Part shown: in pieces, positions 24,441 to 37,135 of the stretch
Layout: every line of letters starts with the position of its first letter
How positions within the stretch are numbered: the stretch's first letter is position 1
Assembly: GCA_930367205.1 (NCBI GenBank)
Contig: OV884009.1
Coordinates: 83,907,189 to 83,971,188, forward strand
Origin: Acanthosoma haemorrhoidale
Lineage: Eukaryota; Arthropoda; Insecta; Hemiptera; Acanthosomatidae
Direction: 5' to 3'
Length of the DNA stretch: 64,000 bases
Position numbers and translations under genes: made by a program
The notes under the pieces: generated by a model
What the model was told of the DNA's origin: nothing
Seen by the model: the letters and a program-made list of their open reading frames with translations, nothing else
Database searches by the model: none

Positions 24441-24825
24441 GAAGCATTCGAAACTGCGCGTCACAGCTTGAGTTCTATTCCTAACATTCCTGAGGAAATT
24501 TTTAAAAATCTGAATAAAAGTACACTCTTCTTTGAAATGGCTTTAGTGATGAATTATAAACAAAAATACATCAGAAACTACTTAGCATGAAAATAAAAAT
24601 AAATTAATTTTTATGTATGTATACATATATTTAATACGTTTAATATGTTTTCATTGAATACGTACACATTATAGATGAACATTTGTAAAAAATTTGCAAT
24701 CAAATATGTAATTTGTACAATTTTTCAAATAAATGTTTTTGATCATTCAGTTTTTTCTTCTTTAACCCCCAAAAAAACCCTGTAATTGTTTTTATTAGAA
24801 GATGAAAAATTGCAATCTTTCTTTT

Positions 24826-24876
24826 CAAACATTTTTTTCAAGTAACCTTCATGTTCGATATATAGAGGTTCGACTG
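24826..24876 (-). mobile_element. right terminal inverted repeat of the Tigger element
   Basis: The reverse complement starts 'cagtcgaacctctatatatc', a very close match to the terminal sequence of pogo/Tigger elements, and is followed by TA at 24877-24878, the expected target dinucleotide. I did not find the left partner; the element probably extends left to or beyond the tandem repeats at 23.1-23.7 kb. Confidence 0.7.
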
Positions 24877-24878
24877 TA

Positions 24879-26007
24879 TTTCAAGTATTTTACCTAATTT
24901 ATTGTTATCTTTGTTAATATTTGATTCTTTAAAAAATAAATGAAATGTTCTCAATACAAATAACTATTATGTAATAAAAAATGTATATACATATTATTTA
25001 TAGAAGTATCTTTATTGTAATAGAAATAGATGAATATGTGTATATTTGTCTTCTAAGAAATGACAATATAAAATATAAAAGCTACTAATATTTTATTTGT
25101 GTGTATGTAACTGGCAAATAAAAATACCTGGATTCAGGTATTTCATGGAATGTTGACGACTTGTGGTTTTACACCAAAATAAACCCAATGAATATAACCT
25201 ATAGAATGCCTAATACCTGGTAGGTATTGAATAAATGAGTGTGATTCAATATAGAAGTTATTGTTTTCTACATATAACGGATTACAAAATCTTATTTAAT
25301 TCAGTTTCTGTTAAACTGCTTGATATTCATTTGTTATTAATAAAGGGGATTTTATTTGTGGAAATTCTAATGTTACATATGTTGTTAACATTCCACTTGG
25401 GGGATAAATAATAAAAAAGAAGTTTACTTTTCTGCTGTGTTTTCTGAGCACAATAACCTGAATGTTCAGCATTCTGTTTATAAGCTGTCAAATCACTTCT
25501 CCAATACTAAATATGTGTCTCTTGATTAATAAATATTGTTAGTATCTAAGTTCTATTCATATTTATTTCAGCTGAACTGTCTACACGTATACTTAAAATA
25601 ATACAACTTTTCTTATTAAGATGTTAATAAATAATTTTAGATAAATATATTAGTGTCTCACAATGATGAGATTCTTTTAATACTTTTTAGTCAATAATTT
25701 AAAATTTAATCAATATAAATATTAATATATATAAAAACATATATAATACATACAAAAATCACATTTTCAGACTTAACCTTACTTTGTTATAATAATTGAT
25801 CTCTAACTGCAGAAATCATCTGAACACAAACATAAGAGACTTTTTGTAACCTAAATTTCTTTGACCACTGACTATTATTTTCATTCACTGACATAAACTT
25901 CAATAAAAAAAAATATGAAACAATTAAAAAATTTCATAATCATATTTCATGTCATATTGGTCATTGAAGTCAATAGGTTTTAGAGATTTAGCTCAATTCA
26001 CTGACAA
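24879..26007. other. downstream region of the GPCR gene
   Basis: AT-rich sequence below the GPCR stop codon on that gene's strand. It probably includes the 3' UTR, but several AATAAA-like sites make the end undefined. No coding sequence is recognised. Confidence 0.4.
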
Positions 26008-26287
26008 TTATCGATTCATTGCCATCATTTCTTCACCCCATTCAGGAGCATCATTTGGCTGATTAGGACGAAAACAGGAGCAAACACATTTCTCAAAACA
26101 ACAAACTTTTCTTAAGAGGAACCTTACCCTTCTTTGACTTAATACACTTATATACAATATCAGGGGTGCTTCTATCGCATTAATAAAAATGTAGCAGTAG
26201 TACATTCCAGAATAAGGTAGCCAAGACAGGAGCAAAAAGAGCCAGCTGACAGCCATAATTAAAAAAATTTTTATAAAAGTTTCAAAA
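26008..26287 (-). CDS. GPCR exon 6 (TM6, TM7, tail)
   Basis: 280 nt, acceptor TTTTCAG|TTTT, ending TAA at 26010-26008. It encodes 'KIFLIMAVSWLFLLLSWLP' (TM6), 'YYCYIFINAIEAPLILYISV' (TM7), then a basic Cys-rich tail ('RRVRFLLRKVCCFEKCVCSC') that could be palmitoylated. Confidence 0.93.
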
Positions 26288-29200
26288 CTGAAAAAGAAAG
26301 AAAGACAATAGTGATATCAGCTATGCTAGTGATTGAAATAATTCACATTACTTAAAAAATGTCAAACTATACGTTACCAGTATTTTAATTTGTGATGAAT
26401 TCTTCCATATGACGCTAAAGTGCTCATTACTTGTAGAGTTGATAAATAAAAATAAATATTAGCCAATATAGTACATGCTACAGGAGAAAAAAAAACTCCA
26501 ATGCCCAGCCAACCTGCACACATGAAGAATTTATAATAGATTAAAATTTAGTAATCTTTCTAAAAATTATATTAAATATGATACTTTTTAACTGCCACAC
26601 ATTCTATAGAAAAAAAGACTTTTATGGTAAAAAATAGAACTAAATGAGGAATAAAACCAACAGCTAATGGTTTGTTATTGTTTATTTTGGTTTAACACTC
26701 TTATGGAAGGGGCTGTGTTGTCCACAGGTTGGAATGGAAAGCAATTCACAGTTGATGAGGTGAGGAAGATTCTTATGAAGAGAAATTTTCATGACATATC
26801 TCCAGCACAGATGAGGAAATAGATTTAGACTGTCTTGGACCTTCAGGAATTCCGACTCAGCAGGTGGGCGAGACTGAAGAAATTGTAGAAGAAGCCATTG
26901 TAGCTCCCCCAGCGAAGATGAGGCATGAATCTCTTTAGTGGACTATGGACAATGTTTTTCTCACTATATTTCTATGGATGAAGAAAGTGTGGGGTTTAGG
27001 TTTAGACAGGAGTCAGAAGTTGTGTCACCTGCTAAATGTTTTGAGACATAAGTTTCCTATATAGTAACAGAGACTAATAGGTATTACGATTATATTACTG
27101 AAAGGACCGCTCCAACGGCCCACTCACAACTTAAAAGCTGGAAAGTGACTAAAATTGGTGACATATATTTATTTTTTACCCTTTATTTGCTGGTGAGTAG
27201 AGTCAAGAAATTAAAAATAGAAGAATATTGGAGTCATATTAAATTTTTAGATATGCATATGTTGAGAAATTATGTTTCTAAACCACTTTTCTTATTAGTG
27301 GGTATGTTCATTTTTCAGACAAGATTACAACACCAAGTGATCACTGGGTGAAAAATCAAAAGTTTATTTAAACACCTGAGATAATTTTTTAATCGAGTTC
27401 TTAAGCCTTATTAAAATTTATGCATAGACAAAAGTCTAATACTGTCCACCTACTTCTAAGCGTTGCCGGTTGATAATGAAGTTATTTATTTTTAGAAAAA
27501 AGAAATTACTATTCCTGTCTAGAGTATCCAGGCAGTGATGCAAAAGCCGTATATAAAACATTAAATAAATCGCGATATTGACTATTATGCTAGGATTTTG
27601 AGAACAAAATGTTATATGACCTGGAAAAATCAGAAATACCCCTCAATAAAAGAGCATTGAGATCGGTATATTGCAGTAATAGTCCCCATCCCCTGTCTAA
27701 GGCCGAAACTGCAATTTATCTTGGGACTAAACTATATCTCAAAGTAAGGGAATATTAACAAAAACTCTCAAAAGCTCTTCTCTTTATTAACAAAAATATT
27801 ACTCTTTTAGTAATAGTAATAATAACTATACCTAATGCAGTTCCTTGAGCAATGGGGGTACCAGGTTTCTCGGATGAGTTATGGATGTCTAATGTGAAAT
27901 GGGAAAATGTGGCTAAAATTGACATAATTATAGTTGAAGACCAAACCCAATATGAATAATAGCAATACTTCCTCCCATCAGTAATTCTAAGAAACACATT
28001 ATGCGATCTGCAAAAAACAACAAAATATAATGAATTTGCACATGGAATGTAAATTGTACAGGAATGTTATAGTTTACATATATTTTGTTTAGAATAATTA
28101 CCTGAATGTTTTCCATATATAAAATCCCAAACTGGCCAACCAAAAATATGCTCCAATCAAGCTGATGAACATAATAATATCTGAAAAATATTACCATATT
28201 TTACCTAATTTGGTTTATACACAATAATTATAAGCTACTAAGATGCAAATATAAAAATCAATGTGAAAATGATACTTATAAACATTTAAAATAAACTGGT
28301 CAATTATTTCCATAACATTAGTCAATAAACCAAATAGTGAATGATAAATTTAAAAATTCAGTATAAATAATTTCTTTAACATAATTATTGGCTACTTGAT
28401 TATTTATTTTAACTTTTTAATGTTTTGTTATATTAAGTGCCAAATAAAGGAGGAGAACGGGTCAGACAGCAAAGACAAGAGTTAAAGATGGGAAGGAGGG
28501 AATTGCTGCCAGAGGTTTATGAATTGGATATTGGCATGACAAAGAGTGGTTAGATTCTATTTTAGGTAATGATGAAGGATGTAATCAACGAATGATTTAA
28601 AAGTACCAAATAAAGTTAATAAAAAATTCCTTTAAATATTTTGTTTAATAAAGAATTCACTAAAATATAACAAGATTACAAATTATATAGATAGTACTTT
28701 GCTAATTAACAAGGGATTTAAATATCATATTAACTGTAATAAGAATAGAAAAGTTTAAATGGTTCTCACTATAGCAAACATTTTTTTTCCTTCATTGTTG
28801 CATGACTAATCGTACTTAATTCCAGATGCTCATAGTCGATAGGATATATATTAAAGACTGCTCTGTGATAACACCTTTTATGTTCTACTGTATGTGTTTT
28901 GAGCTGAAGAACATCACTCCCAACATTCTATTTTACAGAAGGAGTTCAGTGTTTTACAAGGCCTTAATATGCCTATTATATTGGATCAGAGGATGAATGG
29001 CAGCAAGATTTACCTGGAGTAGGTCTTCTGGCACCTAGACAAAGATGGACTCGTCATAAACCTTGTGAAGTGTCTTCATTCAAGATGAATTAAACTGTCC
29101 TAGGGCAGAAACAGTGAGTGGCCTTCAAGAATGCTTAATTACTACAGATACTGAATTCCAAAGGCATCTCAAATGCAAGTATTAAGCAGGGCAAAAAAAA

Positions 29201-32200
29201 AAAAAAAATGAAGTAACATTGTTAAGGACTGCAGATTAGTGATCAAGAAGGGATACCTTTTATAAGATATGATCGGACACCTAAAGCCTGACTACTCATG
29301 GTGGACTTCTGGTGATACATGAAGTACTACATGATTTTTGTTATTACCTTAAAGGCTGGAACTTCACAAAATGAACCAACCTCTGCCTTTCGCAGTGAGA
29401 AATAAACACATCCATGTGTATTCAAATAGAGTATTTCATTAAGCAATTCACCACTGACATTTGACAGCCATAGATAATATGGTATTGGCACTCTCTCTCA
29501 TAATATATCTGTTTTGGCCAGCACCACTACATATAACTGATCAGGGAAAGCAGTTTGAATCTAGTTCCTCTTAACCTATGAGGATACTAAGAGCTGAACA
29601 TTGCAGAGCAACAGTATACCATCCTCAATCCAATGGTTGGGCTGAGAAATGGCATTACATACTTATAGTGTCTTTTATCACTGATGTTTCTAATAATAAC
29701 AACCTCTGAGTTGTAAATTTAGTTGTAGATAAATTTTTAAAATGCATAGTACTCCTTTCTCACATAAAACATCTATTTAAGAACCAGATCAGCATACATG
29801 CATAAAATATATAAAATTTCCACTGGCACCGCCAATGTTAGAAAAGCTATCCATCACAATGAGGATCCCTTGATATCTATATTTTGACCACCTTGGCACT
29901 CACTATAGAAGTAAGTCGACTTCCCGGCTATGAATTGACTTGAAACTATGAATAATATAACAAGTTAGAAGTATTTCTAACGACAATACTTTAAATAGTT
30001 CAAGTTGATATAAATTTTTATCTAGTTTGCTATCTGTTTAATAAACATCAGTTAAGCTATTTTTTACACTCTTACTGATGTTCAATCAACTTGAAACTTC
30101 ACATATTTAAGTAGTCCTGGTTGTGATAAAATATTTCATCATAGTTTATCCAGCCTATTAAATTTTCAAATCTAGCAACTGCAGGAAAGTAATAACTAAA
30201 TAAATAAGTAAAGGTAACAGCTGTTATTGAGAAAGGGTGAAAAAACTGATGACAGGACGTTAGACTGTTGAGGCACTTGGAGAAAACTGAGGTACCTTCT
30301 TCATTCTCATACTGTGGCAGCCCTTGTGGTTTGAGAAAAGTCAGGCAAACAAGAACAGATGTACTCTAAAACTAAACATATAAGAAAAGAAGAAGGCAAC
30401 AATGATAATAGTTGAGAACATTGAGTCAGAGGTACCACAGGATAAAAGAGAAATACAAATCATCAAAGCCCTAAGGAATCATAAATGCCTGGAGAGATCA
30501 CAACTAAATTTCTTAAATATTTAGTTGAAACCTGCATGGACAGATATACAATCTGATAAACAATGCGTCGACAAATTAAGTAATGCCTGAAGACAGGAAA
30601 AGTTATAAGAGCTTATTTATGCAGCTCCAGTTTGGATAATTTAACAACAGATCAAATATTCTCTTTAGGCCAAACTCTAGTGAAAGCATGCAAATATAAT
30701 GCGAGTATTCATAATATTTTCAGAGATTTCAGGCAGTTGAATTATATTGTTGACAGTCCAGTCAGCTTCTAAATACAATGAAAGATTTAAAAACTACAGA
30801 TAAGACGGCAACTATACATATAAATCTCAGGATACAGTTCATAAGTCATTTGAGTCGTCAGATCCCCAGAGGCCACCTAAGTGGAATCAAAATGAGAGAG
30901 GACAAGGAGATCAGGATTTGGTGGGTTTGCTGTTGAAGGGGTTGATAAGAATGATGGAGTTTGTACTCAAGTTCTATCTACGTATGGAAAATTCTCCTGG
31001 GCTACCTACATGTTAGCCCTGTCCCCTAGAGGCCACGCCTGGAACCCTCTTTCAATCGAGTTTGACTGTTTATCTAAGGTTTTCTGTTTGTTTTCCTGAA
31101 ATTCCTTTTTTTTTCACTATTATTAATGGTGTTTTGGATAAGATATATTTTGTTTTTAATAATTTTTGCTGAGCCAGCTCAACAGGTGGTTGGCCATGTT
31201 GGAAAATGCTTATCACTTCCTTGGTTTGACCACTTTACATTGTTCTCCAGTTGTGTTTTATGCTGAAATGTTATTGCCATTTTACTTGATGCTCACGCGT
31301 AGCTGTTTTCTCTTTGGGAACATTACTTCTACGGAAAATTTACTTAAAAACTTTGAAGAGGAAAACCCAGCTGGTGCTTGGAATAGATTTTGTCTGTTAT
31401 CTATGGATTCTTGGAGTTCCTTATATAATATTATGCAGGACCAGTAAGCTATTTCTGCCTTCATTGAATAGTTGAGTTAAGAGCGTTTGTCATTAGTTAT
31501 CAGTGTTGGGCATTATATATACCTACTTTTGGCATTTCAAGCTTCATACTATCTTTTAAATACCTCAATTATGAAGAGGAAACTAACCACAATATTAACA
31601 CCATAAACTCCAGGCATATGCATCAAATTTCCTACTGGTTAAATATTAGTAACTGTTGTAATTTCTCATCCAAGTCTCTTATATATATAATTTTCCTACT
31701 GTGACCTTGTTTATTGGTGTTCATTTTAAGAATATCTTGTTAGTTTTTGAACCATAATCTGTGCATTGTTATCTTCTTACGCCCATAAGGGGTCTGAAGA
31801 TGACTCTTATAAGTTCAGTGTAAATGAAGGGAATTATTATTGCTTTGATGAACACACGCCCAATGTTTAGTTATGTTATTATTCTCATGGCCAGTGACAG
31901 AAATAATGAGAAGTATTTCACCCCATTTGTTGGTCAATATGTATCTTAACTGTCGATATCCCACATTATTATTATATCATACCTTAATAAGAGAATGCAG
32001 GGGTTCATGGAGATGAAAAAACCCCAAATAAGTTAACTAAATTTGTTACCAATTCATCCCTTCTATATCCTCGACTATGATTGGCCTCTTGAAGGCCACT
32101 CTTCCTCTCTTAGTGATGTTGGATAAATGGACAAATCATGATTTGATAGCACTAAGTGCAAACAGACCATTAATTATAGTAGATAGTTCATTATTCGCTT

Positions 32201-35200
32201 AGGAATCGTATCAAGCCACTGTAAGCTGAAACATCCTTGCTGATCTAAATACAATGAAAATTCAAGAGCTTCCTACACTATTTAGGGAATTGTTAGCTCA
32301 TTATTACACTACCAGCTGTAGGGCTGTAATAGGTTTTGTGAGGATTAAATGATAGCCATCAAGTAAGTGATAAACTGTTGTCGATTACATTAAAAAATTT
32401 AAAAGATTATACAAAATGGAGACTAAATAGAGTTGGCGCGGCTGAAAAAAATGCTGTTTGTGTGTGATATTGAGTGGATGTTTCGCCTAGTTGCCAGGTT
32501 GCCTTTGCTAACCCACTCAAGAATTGAATCCCACTGTATGTATCCCTGGGTCATTGAGAGGGGAAAAGTACCATACTTATCACAGTATAAGACAAACTAT
32601 TTTATAAAAAAAAAAAGCTTAAACAGAGAATGATCTTAAAAATTAGTTTTTTCAATAATTAAAATATGATTGGCTTTTGTGTAATCAAATAAGCTGTAAA
32701 GTGTTACCCTTTTTTATGTCAATAGGTTTTTTTATTTATATTTTTCCTTGCTTTAACTTCATGTACATTTAAGATTATATATGTTTTCAACATATAACTA
32801 AAAGTGTTGATGTTATTTTTTGTTTGTTTTAGACTAGGTGCTTACATATTTTACATAATGTTTTATATCATGTAAATATTGAAATAAATGGAGGTCATTT
32901 GAAAACTGTTTTATCATTCCTTTGGGAAAAAAGGGACGTGTCCTAAACACTGATAAATATGGTACTTAGTGGGTTGGGGATTGATCAGTATATAGGAAGA
33001 TCACACAAATGTTTAGGAAGGGAACATGAGATGTAGGCCATTGGTTGAACAGTCAATAATGAAGCAAAATTAATAAGACACAGGACAGGAGTGGACTGGC
33101 ACAAAACAAAGAATTTTCCCCAGAGCCGATGTTTGTGGCTTATTCTAGTAACATTCCATATTTTAGGTTTAATTTGTTTAGGGACTTTATCATTTCGAAG
33201 AAAAAAACAACCAGCCCAGCCCATCAAATGCTAGCACATCGCTATTCAAACTCTATCCATTCCCAGGGAAAGTTTCTAAAATTTAGGACAAAATGTTTGT
33301 TTAAAAAATAAATAAATAACACAATTTCATTTGCCTAATATTTTAATTAAAAGTTTGATTCAGTATTCAAAATATATGCCATAAATGTTTAAATCATTTT
33401 ATAAATACATAAATAATTTATGTGATAGTAGTTTAAAATAATTGAATAAAAAAAAAAGGAATTAAGTTAGGTTTGCTTTCTTTTTTTCATTACTTTAATG
33501 GGATGGGGACTAATACTAACCTGTATAAAATATTGCTGAATGCCCAATGACATCATATTGCAATCATGGATAGTTAATTATACTTTGTCACCCATTTCCA
33601 ATTATCATCAGCTGATGGTAGCAACTTGCTGGGATGAGTAGGGAGCTTGCCCCAGCAAGTTACTAACTACGTAAGATAAGCTGTAATCCAATAGCAGAAA
33701 GTATTTGACTAAGGCCTAAGGCGAGCCACTGAATGATAATTAATAAATAGCATAATATGTTTGTGAATAAAATATATACTACACAAATTTTAATTTAATG
33801 TACTACTAAATAATAGATAGATCTTATAAATGTTAATTGAAATGAGATTAAATATTACAAGATATGTATATATTAATGATTTTGATTTACCTGCTATCAA
33901 AAATCCAATCGGACTTGTAAATTCTGTAAATATCCTGCATGTATCAGCAGTCTGAGCAATAATTAGACAAATGCACAATGTTGTAATTATGTTTCCGACC
34001 ATGTCTCGTAACTGAGGTAGAACAAAGTGTACAATTGCAACTGTTACATAACATAAAATGGCTATGATATGGAAAACTGGATCAACTATTTTACGAAGAA
34101 TAAAGTCTGTATCATTCCATGACTTTGAGACGTCCGGTGGGCAAACTATTGCATATTCAAAACTGCTACCATCAAATGTGACTAGTTTCTGATAACAAAT
34201 ATAAAAATAATTACTACCAATGTACTATGTTTAAAAAAGACACTATCATCTTAAATATATAATTATAGAAATATAAAATATCAGTAAGCATATATCATGA
34301 GAAAAGCTGTGAATTATATACATGTAGGTTTGATTTAAATGATCCAAAATGGCAAAATGCAGACTGATTTTACTTGGGTAATCTTAGGTCTGTACAACCT
34401 CAGTTGACTGAAATTGAAGATAGTTAAGAAAATATTAATTATAATAATAATTATTACAATGATTAATTTAAAAAAAATGTGTTTTATATATTTACTGTTA
34501 AAATTCTAAAGCATGCTTTGTTACTTGTTTGAGCATGACAAACTTTACTAACACTACAAATCAATATTTTACATACATCTCCGTCTCTGCACCTGCACTT
34601 TTTTTATTTAAACTGATGTTAACAATCACATATTGTATTATCATGATATCTTGAAATTGTTTTAGTATTCTAATCAGATCCCAATTGTCTATTTTCTAGT
34701 GATACTGTGTTTATGACTAGGGGCTTTGATAATAACCTGGTTTCGAAATAAGTGTTCAGGAGTATGTCCGTTTTTATTTGATAGCTTATATCAACTTATG
34801 CCATCTTCAATAACATAGCAAAAATCTGTCAGCAACCGAGAGTTTGTACTAGAACTAGACCTGGAGATACATTGTATATTGTACTGGGCACTACCAGTCA
34901 TAGTTTATCCAACCAGTCCTATAATAAAATTGTCAAGATAATGTTGTATAGTCAGAAAGAAAATGTCCTCCATAAATAATTTTGATAAAAATCTAACTTC
35001 TTTCTTTTTTCAACCTAACCTGATTTCCAATATATACATCCACTAAAATATAAATTGTGACTCCCTATGAACTCAAGAGTTTAACAGTTTTATTTTTTGT
35101 TGCAAAAACTTATAACTTAGCTTTGACATTTAAATATTTTATTCAGTCTGTAATTATCAACTTTTTAACGGAAACAAGAGTTGTGAATTCCATTACATAC

Positions 35201-36774
35201 ATTTAAGTACAATAATCAGAACATATTGAATATATTATTCATTTTAGTGTTAACAAAAGTTAAAAAAATAGATATTTTAAATTTATAGGAACAAAATATG
35301 TAGTAAAAACTATTTGTTATTAGGCTTTATCTTATCTAATAGTACATTCTATATGTGAAGTTAGTAGGTAATAAATATTTACACAGGCAAGATATAACAA
35401 TTACAGGAATACATATAAATTTAAAGTAGTTTTTTTTTAACTTGTTATTTTTATTTTGAGGGTTTGCTAAGTGGAGAAGTTTTCGGGAAAATAAAACTGA
35501 TAACACCTTTATATATGTGTATATCGTTGAATGAATCTACAATTCTTTATGAATTTTTATAATTTTAGTGTAGCAGTAAATGTTTCCTGTTATCATAAAA
35601 AATAATGGTTTTGGAGAACTACCAAAACTGGAGTGGCACAATTGTAAAACTAAAGTATTCATGAAGGTTTTAATGTAATTACGTTGGCTTAACTATCGAT
35701 AATATATATTTTACAATGAAATTAGAATAAAAGAAAAAATAGTTAGTTAGAGAAATAAACAATCAGTTCACTTCAAGTGACCTCTAGGTCTATCTAGATG
35801 AACAGAAATTTGAACTGGTGGGTCCCAAACAGAATAATGCTGTTTGGTTCTGTTGAATTGTCCATTAGATAATCTCAAAGGGGGGAGGGGTTAGAAACTT
35901 GAAATATCCAGAAGTTAGCTACTAATAAAATTTAGGTCATCTTCATCTCATCCACATCCTTGAACTTTCCGACATATAGGAAATGCATATTAGAACATCT
36001 AGTCTTCAATAATAATAAATATTATAGTTTCCAAGTTTTTAAGAATATCAGTAAATGCTTTTTTAAGCAAAGAAGGATTTGCCTATTTAAGATTGGATTA
36101 AGAAACATTTTTTCCCCAGAGGATATTCTTTTCAAGGATGCTGTTTCCTCTTCACCCAGTATACAAAATATTATTATAAGTTTAAAGGCCAGAAAAAATC
36201 AGTAATGCATTACATAAAATATATTGTATATAATAATATAAATAAGTAATGTTTTACGTATAAATACTAGACTCAGAAAATTGTATTTTTCTTTTTTAAA
36301 TCTAACTTCATACAAGTGAAGATAGTCAACACAGAACAGTAAAATAATTAATACCTTTTCTCTACAATAAAATCCTAATCTGTAATCATGGTGCAATATT
36401 TCTTGACTTAGTTCTTCGTCCAAGACTCCTTGGTCAGCAGTAATAATGTAATGCCTCAGAGTACCATCGGGCAATAATCTCAGTTTGTCCACAGCTTTGT
36501 GGTAAACTTCCCATGCTTGTCGATTACCACAAGAAGGAATACCAGTAAAGATAATATAATTTACATTTGTAACAATTTTTCCATTTTCATCCATGAACAA
36601 AGGTTCCCATTCCGTTTCTGCAGTTTCATTAACCAACCCACATTTGCTATCAATCAGCAATTCACCTTTTTTGCAACATTTTTGTATCAAAACTGGAGGC
36701 TTCTTTCGAGCTGGTGGTATATTAGATGGAAATACACACGGAAAAGAAATAATAAATAACAACAACAATTCCAT
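26008..36774 (-). CDS. Methuselah-like class B GPCR (six exons, 462 aa)
   Basis: Joining 36774-36355, 34188-33891, 28180-28102, 28007-27832, 26513-26378 and 26287-26008 gives 1389 nt including the stop. All junctions are GT-AG and in phase. Residues 1-17 form a signal peptide ('MELLLLFIISFPCVF'). The ectodomain starts with 'LIQKCCKKGELL', whose Cys pair is typical of Methuselah ectodomains, and has several more Cys and an N-glycosylation site. Seven membrane segments follow: about 177-197, 206-222, 240-262, 282-303, 326-348, and two in exon 6. The tail is Cys-rich with 'PEWGEEMMAMN' at the end. Family members are insect receptors; the founder affects lifespan and stress resistance in Drosophila. 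Ligand and exact orthologue cannot be told from sequence. Confidence 0.92.
26378..26513 (-). CDS. GPCR exon 5 (TM5, third intracellular loop)
   Basis: 136 nt, acceptor TGTGCAG|GTTG and donor TACTG|GTAACG. It encodes 'WLGIGVFFSPVACTILANIY' (TM5) and 'TLASYGRIHHKLKY', a basic intracellular loop. The two-base overhang is completed by exon 6 to give Cys. Confidence 0.9.
26690..27360 (+). pseudogene. piggyBac-type transposase remnant in GPCR intron 4
   Basis: Plus-strand text contains an acidic N-terminal region (about 26740-26930), 'EVVSPAKCFETYVSYIVTET' with 'NRYYDYITERTAPTAHSQLK' close behind (about 27015-27140), and 'LKIEEYWSHIKFLDMHMLRN' (about 27205-27270). Spacing and content match the start of the piggyBac DDD domain (the '...IVEQTN' helix, then '...IEDYWS'). 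Stops interrupt the frame and the catalytic half is missing. Confidence 0.6.
27361..27831 (-). other. rest of GPCR intron 4, next to exon 4 donor
   Basis: AT-rich sequence with no assignable element. It may hold the decayed remainder of the piggyBac copy, but I cannot recognise the catalytic residues. Confidence 0.4.
27832..28007 (-). CDS. GPCR exon 4 (TM4 and second extracellular loop)
   Basis: 176 nt, acceptor TTTTGCAG|ATCG and donor GCATTAG|GTATAG, phase 1. It encodes 'SYWVWSSTIIMSILATFSHF' (TM4) and an extracellular loop with an N-glycosylation motif (NSS). Confidence 0.88.
28102..28180 (-). CDS. GPCR exon 3 (TM3)
   Basis: 79 nt, acceptor TTTTTCAG|ATAT and donor TTCAG|GTAATT. It encodes 'MFISLIGAYFWLASLGFYIW' followed by KTF and a split Arg codon. 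The 'FWL' plus 'W.TFR' pattern is characteristic of TM3 in Methuselah-type receptors. Confidence 0.92.
29390..29690 (+). pseudogene. gypsy-type integrase fragment
   Basis: The plus strand contains 'ITDQGKQFES' (about 29535-29565) and 'EHCRATVYHPQSNGWAEKWH' (about 29598-29657). These are the blocks around the second Asp and the Glu of the gypsy integrase D,D-35-E core. The Glu-containing 'AEKWH' is still visible. Frames change between blocks and no flanking LTR was found. Confidence 0.7.
30400..30790 (+). pseudogene. non-LTR retrotransposon RT fragment
   Basis: Text in more than one frame follows the order of a non-LTR RT N-terminal region: 'EVPQDKREIQIIKALRNHKC', 'TTKFLKYLVETCM', then 'TTDQIFSLGQTLVKACKYNA' and 'HNIFRDFRQ'. 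The last blocks match the conserved '...TDQIF.LRQ...' and 'FIDF..AFD' region before the catalytic Asp. The copy is truncated on both sides. Confidence 0.55.
33623..33661. other. perfect 11-bp hairpin
   Basis: AACTTGCTGGG at 33623-33633 pairs exactly with CCCAGCAAGTT at 33651-33661, leaving a 17-nt loop. It lies in the GPCR intron and is GC-richer than its flanks. It could be the tip of a small inverted-repeat element or chance. Confidence 0.6.
33891..34188 (-). CDS. GPCR exon 2 (end of ectodomain, TM1, TM2)
   Basis: 298 nt, acceptor TTATCAG|AAAC and donor ATAGCAG|GTAAAT. It encodes 'YAIVCPPD', then 'VFHIIAILCYVTVAIVHFVL' (TM1) and 'NIITTLCICLIIAQTADTC' (TM2), ending one base into an Asp codon. 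Confidence 0.92.
34189..36354 (-). other. GPCR intron 1
   Basis: This 2.2 kb GT-AG intron separates the two ectodomain exons. It is AT-rich and I recognise no transposon or coding sequence in it. Confidence 0.6.
36355..36774 (-). CDS. GPCR exon 1 (signal peptide and ectodomain)
   Basis: 420 nt from ATG to donor GAAAAG|GTATTA, phase 0. It encodes the signal peptide and about 120 residues of ectodomain with 'KCCKKGELLIDSKCGLVNET' and 'CREK' at the end. In-frame sequence beyond the donor is intronic and turns into hydrophobic low-complexity text. Confidence 0.92.
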
Positions 36775-37135
36775 ATCAAAGGTAGGTTATAGAAACTCGA
36801 TGGATACAAATAATACGTTGAGATTTTAAATTTACTCGATTACAAGGAGGTTAAACATTGTTTAATCTACAATTCAGGGAAGTATTTTTAAAGGGATTAA
36901 AATAAGCGGAACATTTTATCTTTAAGCTTAATTCAATACTTCTTGATAATAGAATTAAAAAATATAGAAAATAATAAAAAAAAATATGAAATGTTATTGC
37001 CATGTCCAAATAGAGAGATTCTATCTACTCTCAGGCTCCAGTCCATCGTTTTCAACCGTACTGTGTGTTAAACTGCAGTAAAAATGGTATTAATCAATAC
37101 ACCTCGCACTAAGCAATATATGTTTTAGCTAAGAT

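Larger units (their letters stand above)
28181..33890 (-). other. GPCR intron 2, with transposon debris
   Basis: This 5.7 kb GT-AG intron lies between exons 2 and 3. It contains a gypsy integrase remnant (about 29390-29690) and a non-LTR RT remnant (about 30400-30790). There is an A-run of 16 at about 29190 and a perfect 11-bp hairpin at 33623-33661. The stretches 28181-29389, 29691-30399 and 30791-33622 show short open frames but nothing I can assign. Confidence 0.6.

Noticed and set aside
32433..32633. 66-codon plus-strand open stretch as a gene
   Set aside because: It sits in a GPCR intron, has no family resemblance, and no splice or expression evidence can be inferred.
36499..36829. plus-strand open stretches opposite the GPCR first exon
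   Set aside because: They lie antisense to a well-supported exon with signal peptide and splice donor.
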